NCBI RefSeq assembly: GCF_002855575.1
Contig: NZ_PKRQ01000002.1
Span: forward strand, 744,001-808,000
Source: Tabrizicola sp. TH137
GTDB lineage: Bacteria; Pseudomonadota; Alphaproteobacteria; Rhodobacterales; Rhodobacteraceae
Direction of reading: 5' to 3'
DNA length: 64,000 nt
Position 1 is the first letter of the stretch, and each line of letters opens with the position of its first letter. The notes below the pieces were generated by a model. The model made no database searches. It was given only the letters and a program-made list of their open reading frames with translations, and was not told the DNA's origin. The translations under genes and the position numbers were made by a program. This document shows, piece after piece, positions 57,389 through 64,000 of this stretch.

Positions 57389-58381
57389 CTACCCCTTCCG
57401 CAGGACGGCAGTGATCTGCGCCATCACCGACACCGCAATCTCCGCCGGGCTCTTCGCCCCGATATCCAGCCCCACCGGCGCATGGATGCGCGCAATCTCG
57501 GCCTCGGTGAAGCCCTCCGCCCGCAGCCGCTCCACCCGCTTGGCATGGGTCCGCGTCGATCCAAGGCAGCCCAGATAGAACCCGCCAGATCGCAGCGCCA
57601 CCCGGATCGCCGGATCGTCCAGCTTCGGGTCATGGGTCAGCGTCACGATGGCCGTCCGTCCGTCCGGCGCCAGCGCCGCCAGCGCCTCGTCGGGCCAATC
57701 CTCCAGGATCACTTCGCCCGGAAAGCGCGCGGCAGAGCCAAAGGCCGACCGCGGGTCGATCAGTGTCCCGTCATAGCCGCAGAGCCGCGCCATCTGCAAA
57801 AGTGGCTGGGCGATATGCACCGCCCCCACCACGATCAGCCGCAGCGGCGGATTATGCACCGCGATGAACCGGCCATCCTCCTCCATCCCCGACCGGTCGG
57901 CCCGGAACCGCGCATCCACCGCCGCCTCCGCGCCGGGTCCGATCAGGGCCCGCGCCCATCCCTCGGGCCGCAGGGCCATGGCCACGGGCCGCCGTGCGGC
58001 CCGCGCCGCCACCAGCTCCGCCAGCATCGCTTCGGGCAGCGCCTCCGCCCCCTCCCCCACCGGCTCCACCAGAACCCGGATCGTGCCGCCACAGGCCAGC
58101 CCCACGGCAAAGGCCGTCTCGTCACTCACGCCAAAGGTCAGCACCCGCGACCGCCGATCCTCCAGCGCCGCCAGCGCCTCGGTCACCACCGCGCCTTCCA
58201 CACAGCCGCCCGAGACGGATCCCATGATCTCGCCCTCCCCGGAGATGGCGAGTTGGCTGCCCGCCTGCCGCGGTGCCGAACCCCAGGTCTCCATCACCGT
58301 GGCCAGCGCCGCCCCGCGCCCGGCGCGGTGCCAGTCCAGCGCGATCTCCGGCAGGCTGTCATGCGCCGCACGTTCCATCAT
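57389..58381 (-). CDS. XdhC/CoxI-family molybdenum hydroxylase maturation protein
   Basis: The 330-residue protein has the XdhC N-terminus ATVMETWGSAPRQAGSQLAISGEGEIMGSVSGGCVEGAVVTEAL and the C-terminal Rossmann domain IVVGAVHIAQPLLQMARLCGYDGTLIDPRSAFG, then LTHDPKLDDPAIRVALRSGGFYLGCLGSTRTHAKR. Such proteins bind Mo cofactor and help its sulfuration before insertion into xanthine dehydrogenase or CO dehydrogenase. Two ATGs stand together; 58381 is chosen. It lies just upstream of the MoeA-like gene. No hydroxylase subunit gene is in the window. Confidence 0.92.
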   Translation of the reverse strand: MMERAAHDSLPEIALDWHRAGRGAALATVMETWGSAPRQAGSQLAISGEGEIMGSVSGGCVEGAVVTEALAALEDRRSRVLTFGVSDETAFAVGLACGGTIRVLVEPVGEGAEALPEAMLAELVAARAARRPVAMALRPEGWARALIGPGAEAAVDARFRADRSGMEEDGRFIAVHNPPLRLIVVGAVHIAQPLLQMARLCGYDGTLIDPRSAFGSAARFPGEVILEDWPDEALAALAPDGRTAIVTLTHDPKLDDPAIRVALRSGGFYLGCLGSTRTHAKRVERLRAEGFTEAEIARIHAPVGLDIGAKSPAEIAVSVMAQITAVLRKG

Positions 58382-58474
58382 CCCGCTTGCCCCCCTGTTT
58401 CGGTCCCGATCATGCGTTGCCCGGCCCCCGGGCGCCACTGGCAAATGGTGGCAGGTCCGCGCCCCGGACAGGCC

Positions 58475-58511
58475 GCAAAAGAAGGCGCCGCGGGTCGGGG
58501 AACCCGCGGCG
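58475..58511 (-). terminator. Intrinsic terminator of the OmpA-family gene
   Basis: On the minus strand, 11-bp arms GCGCCGCGGGT/ACCCGCGGCGC around six bases are followed by CTTCTTTTG. It lies between the stop of the OmpA-family gene (58628) and the xdhC-like start, so the latter probably has its own promoter. Confidence 0.7.
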
Positions 58512-58627
58512 CGAGAGCAGTGCCGAACAGGGAGGAGCGGCACGCGATCAGATGGTGCAAGGGAGTTGGGCCACCCGATGCCCCCTTCTACCCCGCCCGC
58601 CGCTGCCCCTCCTTGACCTAGGTCAAC

Positions 58628-60853
58628 TCAACGCAGCGCGGCCTGCCGCAGCAGCGGCGTGATGATCCGCACGGCCACGCGGCGGTTCTGCCGCTCGGCC
58701 TCCTGCGTGTTCACCCGCAGGTCGGATTCGCCATAGCCCTGCACCACCATGTTCTCGGGCGGCACGTCGAAATATTCGGTCAGCGCCAGCGCCACGCTTT
58801 CCGCCCGACGGTCCGACAGCGTCAGGTTCAGCGAGGCCGCCCCCACCGCATCGGTATGCCCCTCGATCAGGAATATCTCGTTCGGATTCTCCTCGATCAT
58901 CGACGTCATCAGCCGCCCCAGCGCCGCCAGCGATTCGGCCTGCGTCGCCTTGATCGCCGCCGATCCGGTGTCGAAGGTGATGTTGTTCACATCCACCGTC
59001 GCCGCCAGTGCCCGCACCTGCGGGATCTCGCGGATCTGGCGCAGGCTGAACGTCCGGCCCAGTTCCTCGGCATCCAGCGCCGCCATGCGGGCGCGCAGCA
59101 GCGCATCCTCTTCCGAAGTGGACAGGCTGATCACCCGGCCGCGCGGCTTGGGCAGGCGCGACACGTCGATCCGCTCCTCGGGGTAGAGATCGTCGATCAG
59201 CACCACCTCGCGCCCCAGACCGTCATAGGTCGCCCGGCGCAGCACGCGGCCCGTCGCATCGCGGATCGTCACCACCTGCGTGCCGTCGCCCCGCTCCACG
59301 ATGGTCCGGGTCGATCCGTCGCGGAAACTTTCGGTCCGCACCGTGCTGCCCGGACGGCGCAGCAGCGTGTCGTCATCCTTGTAGATGTAGTAATCGCCCG
59401 TGCCGCGCTGCACGACCACGCGGTCGCCCGAATTCGACACGACCCGGTCCTGATTGGCGTTGATGATCGCCCCCACGGCCAGCGCGCCCAGCGCCACAAG
59501 GCCGAACTTCTGAAGGTCGGTCAGCCCGTCATCATCCTCCGAAGCCGCCGCCGCCGTGGCGAGCGAGGCCGAGGCCGGGGCCGTGAAATCCTGCGCCGAT
59601 GTGCGCGTCGTGGCCTCGGTGATTTCCTGCACCACGACATCCGTCGCCTCGGCCGATGGCGCGATTTCCACCGGCTGGCCTTCGGTCACCACCACCGGGG
59701 CCAGCGCCGCCGCATCGCCCAGCGCCGCCGGGTCCACGCCCTCGGGCTGCGCCAGCAACTCGCTCAGCGTTTCGACAGCTTCCTCGGTCGGGGCCTCGGG
59801 CGCCGCCGGATCGACGAGCACCGCCGGATCGGTCACCGCCTCGACAGCTTCCAGGACCGGCTGTTCCGTCGGGGCGTCGGTCGGGGCTTCGGTGACCGCC
59901 TCTTCGGTTGTCCCTTCGGCAGGCGCCGTCTCGGTCACGGCCTCTTCCGCCGCGCCTTCGACGGCGGCCGGTTCCTCGGTCACCACCACTTCGGCAGGGG
60001 CTTCTTCCGTGACGGGCTCTTCCGTCGCGACCTCTGCCGGGGCCTCTTCCGCAGTCGGCTCTTCCACAACCACCTCGGCAGGGGCCTCCTCGGTCGCACC
60101 CTCCGCCGGGGTCTCTTCGGCCACCGCTTCGGGCGCGTCCTCGGTCAGGATCTCTTCCATCGCCTCGCCGAGGCTGGGGTCTTCCTCGACCTGACCAGCC
60201 GCTTCAGCCTCTGCCGCCGCCGCGGCTTCCGCCTCCGCCTGTGCTGCCGCCTCCGCTTCGGCCTGTGCCGCAGCCTCTGCCGCCGCCGCTGCTTCCGCCT
60301 CCGCCTGCGCCGCCGCTTCCGCTTCCGCCTGTGCTGCCGCCTCAGCCGCCGCCGCGGCTTCCGCCTCCGCTTGCGCCGCAGCCTCCGCTTCCGCCTGTGC
60401 TGCCGCCTCAGCCGCTGCCGCTGTTTCCGCCTCCGCCTGCGCCGCAGCCTCCGCTTCCGCCTGTGCCGCAGCCTCTGCCGCCGCCGCTGCTTCCGCCTCC
60501 GCCTGCGCCGCAGCCTCCGCTTCCGCCTGTGCCGCCGCCTCTGCCGCCGCCGCTGCTTCCGCCTCAGCCTGCGCTGCCGCTTCCGCCTCAGCCTGCGCCG
60601 CCGCTTCCGCCGCCGCCGCTTCCGCCGCAGCCGCTTCCGCCGCTGCTGCCTCAGCCGCCGCCGCCTCTGCGGCCAGTTGTTCCATCACCGCGTTCAGGTC
60701 GCAGGGCGCATCCGCCGAACCTTCGCACAGAACCCGCCCGTCATCGGCGATCACGCTGCCATCCTCGGTCAGGGTCTGCGCCAGAAGGGGCATCGGGGCC
60801 ACCTGCGTCAAAGCCACCGACAATGCCGTGGTCGAGATCAAGATCCGTCTCAT
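58628..60853 (-). CDS. OmpA-family outer-membrane protein with Ala/Glu/Gln repeat region
   Basis: The roughly 741-residue protein has a signal peptide (MRRILISTTALSVALTQVAPMPLLAQ). Residues about 60-216 are a near-perfect repeat of 22 residues (AEAAAQAEAEAAAQAEAE...), then an acidic Thr/Glu/Val-rich region (VTEEAPAEVVVTEEPA). A helix (LQKFGLVALGALAVGAIINA) and a beta-rich stretch (GDRVVVQRGTGDYYIYKDDDTLLRR) precede the C-terminal OmpA peptidoglycan-binding domain (NITFDTGSAAIKATQAESLAAL; EGHTDAVGAASLNLTLSDRRAESVALAL; GYGESDLRVNTQEAERQNRRVAVRI). An upstream ATG at 60862 is an alternative. It probably anchors the envelope to peptidoglycan. Confidence 0.9.
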   Translation of the reverse strand: MRRILISTTALSVALTQVAPMPLLAQTLTEDGSVIADDGRVLCEGSADAPCDLNAVMEQLAAEAAAAEAAAAEAAAAEAAAAEAAAQAEAEAAAQAEAEAAAAAEAAAQAEAEAAAQAEAEAAAAAEAAAQAEAEAAAQAEAETAAAAEAAAQAEAEAAAQAEAEAAAAAEAAAQAEAEAAAQAEAEAAAAAEAAAQAEAEAAAQAEAEAAAAAEAEAAGQVEEDPSLGEAMEEILTEDAPEAVAEETPAEGATEEAPAEVVVEEPTAEEAPAEVATEEPVTEEAPAEVVVTEEPAAVEGAAEEAVTETAPAEGTTEEAVTEAPTDAPTEQPVLEAVEAVTDPAVLVDPAAPEAPTEEAVETLSELLAQPEGVDPAALGDAAALAPVVVTEGQPVEIAPSAEATDVVVQEITEATTRTSAQDFTAPASASLATAAAASEDDDGLTDLQKFGLVALGALAVGAIINANQDRVVSNSGDRVVVQRGTGDYYIYKDDDTLLRRPGSTVRTESFRDGSTRTIVERGDGTQVVTIRDATGRVLRRATYDGLGREVVLIDDLYPEERIDVSRLPKPRGRVISLSTSEEDALLRARMAALDAEELGRTFSLRQIREIPQVRALAATVDVNNITFDTGSAAIKATQAESLAALGRLMTSMIEENPNEIFLIEGHTDAVGAASLNLTLSDRRAESVALALTEYFDVPPENMVVQGYGESDLRVNTQEAERQNRRVAVRIITPLLRQAALR
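60205..60676 (-). repeat. 66-bp minisatellite within the OmpA-family gene
   Basis: The block GCTTCCGCCTCCGCCTG recurs every 66 bases (for example at 60225, 60291 and, with small changes, 60357 and onward), so the DNA repeats in frame with the 22-residue protein repeat. Such an array can change length by slippage or unequal crossing-over without a frameshift. Confidence 0.8.
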
Positions 60854-60980
60854 CGGAAACATCCTTTCCTTGCCTCGCGGCCAGACCCGGCCGCGCCTTG
60901 CCCCCAAATGTGCAGCTTCCCCCGTGATATGCGATATCATCGGCCCGTTTCGCCATGACATCGGCAGGCCCCCGCTCAGT

Positions 60981-62243
60981 TCAGGCGCCATCCGCGCCGA
61001 TCATCGCCATCAGCCTTGCCTTCTCGCCCGTGTCCCGCGCCTCGGATATCGCCGCGCCCAAAGCCTCCAGCGAGGCGATGGAATGGCCCGCGCGGAAACT
61101 GTCCACATGCGGCAGCATGGCCCGAATCCCCGTGGCCTTCGGCGCAAAGCCATCCCAGCGCAACAGCGGGTTCAGCCAGATCAGGCGGCGGCAGGACAGA
61201 TGCAGCCGCTCCATCTCGGCCGCCAGCGCGCCGGTATCGTCGCGGTCCAGCCCGTCGGTGATCAGCAGGACCACCGCCCCCTGCCCCAGCACCCGGCGCG
61301 ACCAGTCGCGGTTGAAGCCGCGCAGACAGGTGCCGATCCGCGTCCCGCCAGACCAGTCCTGCGCCTCCGCCCCCGCCGCCTTCAGCGCCGCATCCACATC
61401 GCGGTTGCGCAGATGACGGGTGATGTTGGTCAGCCGCGTGCCAAAGGTGAAGGCATGCACCCGCGCCCAGCCCTGCCCCTTGCGGTTCGCCACCGCATGG
61501 ACGAAATGCAGCACCAGCCGGGAATACTGGCTCATCGACCCCGAAATGTCGCAGAGCACCACCAGATTGGGCCAGCGCTCCCCCGGCGCGCGCCGCATCA
61601 GCCGCGTCACCTCGCCCCCCTGCCGCAGCGCCGCCCGCAGCGTGCGCCGCGCGTCGATCCGCCGCCCCCCCGGATCGGCCACCATCCGCCGCGTCACCAG
61701 CGGCCGCACCGGCAAGGCCAGCCGCGCCAGCATCCGCTTCGCCTCGGCCACTTCCGCCAGGCTCATCTGTTCGAAATCCAGGCTCTTCAGCCGCTCCTCA
61801 TGCGACATGGTGGCCGAGGCGTCGATCTCGATCTGCGCCTCTTCTTCCTGCATTTCGGGCGGCATCTCGGGAAGATCGACGCCGTTCCCATCCAGCAGCG
61901 CCTCTGCCGCCCGCTTCTCTGCCGCGTCCGCCAGCCGTTCCTCCTGCACACCCCGCACGGCGGGCAGCAGAAGGGTCATCATATGCTCCAGGAATTGCGG
62001 ATCGCGCCAGTAAAGGCGGAAGATCTGTTCAAAGACCGCCCGCTGTTCCGGCCGGCTGACGAAACAGGCATGCAGCGTCCAGTAGAAATCCACCCTCTCG
62101 GTGAAGCCCGCAGCCTCCACCGCCCGGATCGCGTCGATCACCCGCCCCGGCCCGATGGGCAACCCCGCCCGCCGCAGCGCGCGGGCGAAATGCGCGATGT
62201 TATGGGCAAGCTTGCCACTTTCCGGCAGGGCAAGGTCATCCAT
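60981..62243 (-). CDS. VWA-domain protein, CoxE-like
   Basis: The roughly 420-residue protein has a helical N-terminal half and a C-terminal von Willebrand A domain with the MIDAS motif VVLCDISGSMSQYSRL (DxSxS), a later T in GGTRIGTCLRGFN, and VVLLITDGLDRDD. It is the partner of MoxR ATPases and is called CoxE in aerobic CO dehydrogenase clusters. The gene follows the MoxR-like gene by 94 bases on the same strand. The ATG at 62243 (MDDLALPESGKL) has GGGGCTGAGG upstream; a GTG at 62261 is the alternative. Confidence 0.92.
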   Translation of the reverse strand: MDDLALPESGKLAHNIAHFARALRRAGLPIGPGRVIDAIRAVEAAGFTERVDFYWTLHACFVSRPEQRAVFEQIFRLYWRDPQFLEHMMTLLLPAVRGVQEERLADAAEKRAAEALLDGNGVDLPEMPPEMQEEEAQIEIDASATMSHEERLKSLDFEQMSLAEVAEAKRMLARLALPVRPLVTRRMVADPGGRRIDARRTLRAALRQGGEVTRLMRRAPGERWPNLVVLCDISGSMSQYSRLVLHFVHAVANRKGQGWARVHAFTFGTRLTNITRHLRNRDVDAALKAAGAEAQDWSGGTRIGTCLRGFNRDWSRRVLGQGAVVLLITDGLDRDDTGALAAEMERLHLSCRRLIWLNPLLRWDGFAPKATGIRAMLPHVDSFRAGHSIASLEALGAAISEARDTGEKARLMAMIGADGA

Positions 62244-62307
62244 CCTCAGCCCCTTTGCCACATGGGACGAATGTTCAGCGCCCCACGTGTCGCAGCCCTC
62301 GCAAGAT

Positions 62308-62328
62308 GAGTATTTGGGCCAAGATGAA
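62308..62328 (-). repeat. Copy C of the 3'-end motif (minus strand)
   Basis: Read on the minus strand, this is the same TTCATCTTGG-CCCAAATACTC sequence as at 1136 and 54750. It starts 10 bases after the MoxR-like gene's stop, on the sense strand of that gene, and lies upstream of the VWA gene. Confidence 0.7.
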
Positions 62329-62337
62329 GGGGCAGCG

Positions 62338-63249
62338 TCACGTGAAGACCAACCCCTTCTTCACCTCGTCCAGCAGCTTCTTCGCCTCGGACCCCTGCAA
62401 TTTCTGGATATCGTCCTGATATTTCAGGATCGCCCCCAGCGTATCGGCAATCACCTCGGGCGAAAGCTGGATCACGTCCAGCGCCAGCAGGCATTTGCAC
62501 CAGTCGATGGTCTCGGCCACGCCCGGCTTCTTGAACAGGTCCTCGGACCGCAGCCGCTGCACGAAGGCCACCACCTCGCGGCTGAGCCTCTCCTGCGCCT
62601 CCGGCACCCGGGCGCGCAGGATATCAAGCTCCCGGTCAAAGCCGGGATAATCCACCCAGTGATAGAGGCAGCGCCGCTTCAGCGCGTCATGCACCTCGCG
62701 CGTGCGGTTCGATGTCAGGATCACGATCGGCGGCTCCGGCGCCTTCACCGTCCCCAGTTCCGGGATCGTCACCTGAAAATCCGACAGCGCCTCCAGAAGG
62801 AAGGCCTCGAAAGGCTCATCCGTCCGGTCCAGCTCGTCGATCAGCAGGACGGGCGCCCCCCCCGGCTGCGGCCGCATCGCGGCCAGCAGGGGCCGTTCCA
62901 CCAGATAATCCTCGGTGAACAGCTCCGCCCGCAAGGCATCCCGATCCGCGCCCCCCCCGGCCTCTGCCGTCCGGATGGCGATCATCTGCGCCGCGAAGTT
63001 CCATTCATAGACGGCTGACGCCGCATCAAGCCCCTCATGGCATTGCAGCCGGATCAGCCTGCGCCCCAGGGCGGTGGCCAGAACCTTGGCGATCTCGGTC
63101 TTCCCCACCCCTGCCTCACCCTCAAGGAACAGGGGCCGTCCCAGCCGCAGCGACAGGAAGACCACGGTGGCCAGCGCGCGCGAGGCGACATAGCCCTGCC
63201 CGTCCAGCACTGTCACGACCTCGTCGATGGATGCGGGCGTCGGATGCAA
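62338..63249 (-). CDS. MoxR-family AAA+ ATPase, CoxD-like
   Basis: The roughly 303-residue AAA+ protein has Walker A PLFLEGEAGVGKTEIAKVLA and Walker B PVLLIDELDRTDEPFEAFLLE, then the sensor-1 Asn in VILTSNRTREVHDALKRRC. The insert pattern is that of MoxR/CoxD, which acts with VWA proteins to activate Mo-enzymes or other targets. The best start is a TTG at 63249 with GGGAGGGG five bases before it (MHPTPASIDEVVTVLDGQ); a TTG at 63309 is possible. It is divergent from the glycosyltransferase gene. Confidence 0.93.
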   Translation of the reverse strand: MHPTPASIDEVVTVLDGQGYVASRALATVVFLSLRLGRPLFLEGEAGVGKTEIAKVLATALGRRLIRLQCHEGLDAASAVYEWNFAAQMIAIRTAEAGGGADRDALRAELFTEDYLVERPLLAAMRPQPGGAPVLLIDELDRTDEPFEAFLLEALSDFQVTIPELGTVKAPEPPIVILTSNRTREVHDALKRRCLYHWVDYPGFDRELDILRARVPEAQERLSREVVAFVQRLRSEDLFKKPGVAETIDWCKCLLALDVIQLSPEVIADTLGAILKYQDDIQKLQGSEAKKLLDEVKKGLVFT

Positions 63250-63398
63250 TGGCCCCTCCCTTGCCTGCGGATGCCGCCCATGCTTGGCCCCGGCCCGAGA
63301 GGGGGTCAAGCCGCCACAACCACAGATGCGACCAATGGAGGGGGGGCCACCCGCCGCAAGACTTGCAACGCCCGCGCGCCCATGCCACCCCTTGGCCC

Positions 63399-64000
63399 AT
63401 GCGTGTGCTGGCGATCCTGACGGTGCGGAACGAGGGCAGCTTCCTGCTGGAATGGCTGGCCCATCACCGCGCGGCGGGCATCACCGACATCCTCGCCTTC
63501 TCCAATGACTGCACCGATGGCACCGACCTGATGCTCGACCGGCTTCAGGCGATGGGCTGGCTGACCCATCTCCGCAACGACGGCCCGCATGAAAAGGGGC
63601 CGCAATGGCAGGCGCTGAAGACCGCCGCCAGCCATCCGCTCACGAAAGCCGCCGACTGGATCCTCGTGCTCGACATCGACGAATTCGTGAACATCCATGT
63701 CGGCGACCGCACCATTGCCGCCCTCCTCCACGCCCTGCCCGAGGCCGATGCCATTGCCCTGACCTGGCGGATGTTCGGCAATGCGGGCGTGGTGGGGCTG
63801 ACCGATGCGCCGGTCACCGAAACCTTCACCCGCGCCGCACCCGACCCGCTGGAATGGCCCTGGCGCGCGGTGATGTTCAAGACGCTCTACCGCAATGACG
63901 GCCGCTTCGGCCAGCCGGGCGTCCACCGCCCCAAAGGGCAGGCCACCGACCGCCAGCGCTGGTTCGACAGCGCAGCGCGCCCCCTGCCGGGCGGACCGCC
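63399..64000 (+). CDS. Glycosyltransferase family 2 protein, truncated at window end
   Basis: At least 200 residues, continuing past the window. It starts MRVLAILTVRNEGSFLLEWLAHHRAAGITDILAFSNDC, with the DxD-type metal site WILVLDIDEFVNIHVG, as in GT2-like (Glyco_tranf_2_4) proteins of Rhodobacterales. KSRL-type late motifs are outside the window. It probably transfers sugar to an envelope or exopolysaccharide acceptor. The gene is divergent from the moxR-like gene with 149 bases between starts. Confidence 0.85.
   Translation, partial: MRVLAILTVRNEGSFLLEWLAHHRAAGITDILAFSNDCTDGTDLMLDRLQAMGWLTHLRNDGPHEKGPQWQALKTAASHPLTKAADWILVLDIDEFVNIHVGDRTIAALLHALPEADAIALTWRMFGNAGVVGLTDAPVTETFTRAAPDPLEWPWRAVMFKTLYRNDGRFGQPGVHRPKGQATDRQRWFDSAARPLPGGP

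Noticed and set aside
58856-60958. Long plus-strand open frame opposite the OmpA-family gene
   Set aside because: Arg/Leu/His repeats mirror the Ala/Glu repeat region of the real gene; no start context or domain.

Overview
The window reads as an ordinary stretch of chromosome from a high-GC alphaproteobacterium of the order Rhodobacterales (Rhodobacter/Paracoccus-like family). Supporting signs are a CtrA master regulator next to a SciP/DUF1153 gene, a Usg-family gene, the DUF2849-cysI-cysH-DUF934 sulfate assimilation operon behind cobA, an infC that appears to start on ATA, and short Rhodobacterales-style repeats between genes. No rRNA, tRNA, transposase, integrase, phage gene or CRISPR array was seen. 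Gene density is high, with many 1-4 base stop/start overlaps.

Layout. 1-8.6 kb: end of a probable arginase gene, ornithine cyclodeaminase, usg (minus), gyrA, a small overlapping gene, a DoxX protein, tRNA-modification genes trmFO and gluQRS, hisI (minus) and an Fe-S scaffold gene. 8.7-14.4 kb, minus strand: a 39-residue membrane peptide, recG, ligA, ctrA, sciP. 14.6-15.7 kb: mnmA, followed by three perfect hairpins. 15.8-28.1 kb, all minus: the classical envelope cluster pyrH-frr-uppS-cdsA-dxr-rseP-(45-residue peptide)-bamA-skp-fabZ-lpxA-lpxI-lpxB, which makes UMP kinase, a ribosome recycling factor, isoprenoid and phospholipid precursors, the outer-membrane assembly machine and lipid A. 28.2-36.7 kb: miaA, an AraC-type regulator and a complete peptide/nickel-type ABC importer (binding protein, two permeases, one fused double ATPase). 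36.7-39.7 kb: a lytic transglycosylase, a possible redox operon (PepSY peptide, cytochrome b561, membrane-anchored LuxR regulator), and ssb. 39.8-45.5 kb: a DCC protein, a vanadium-haloperoxidase-like enzyme paired with a secreted FG-GAP/ASPIC protein, a SufT-like protein, a SatD-like/DUF3307 pair and an IscA-like protein. 45.7-49.5 kb: tpiA, a DMT transporter, a cytochrome P450, a small membrane protein and an Lrp/AsnC regulator. 49.6-54.7 kb: cobA-DUF2849-cysI-cysH-DUF934-fpr, a siroheme and sulfite-reduction operon with a palindrome array in its middle. 54.8-63.3 kb: an Ala/Glu-rich membrane protein, infC, then a minus-strand set of molybdenum-hydroxylase maturation genes (MoxR/CoxD-like, VWA/CoxE-like, XdhC-like, MoeA-like) interrupted by a large OmpA-family gene with a 66-bp minisatellite. 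63.4 kb to the end: a truncated glycosyltransferase.

The least explained signals are: (1) the SatD-like/DUF3307 pair, whose first protein looks like a degenerate class III nucleotidyl cyclase fused to a helix-turn-helix and is preceded by three 29-bp tandem repeats; (2) several families of short intergenic elements (a 3'-end motif containing TTGGCCCAAATACTC, trains of two to four perfect hairpins, a GGCGGGG/CCCCGCC palindrome family, and a 12-bp CGGCACAG-type tandem repeat present at two loci); and (3) very small genes in conserved places. I found no clear defence island or mobile element. All functions are read from motifs and known family context; no database search was run.
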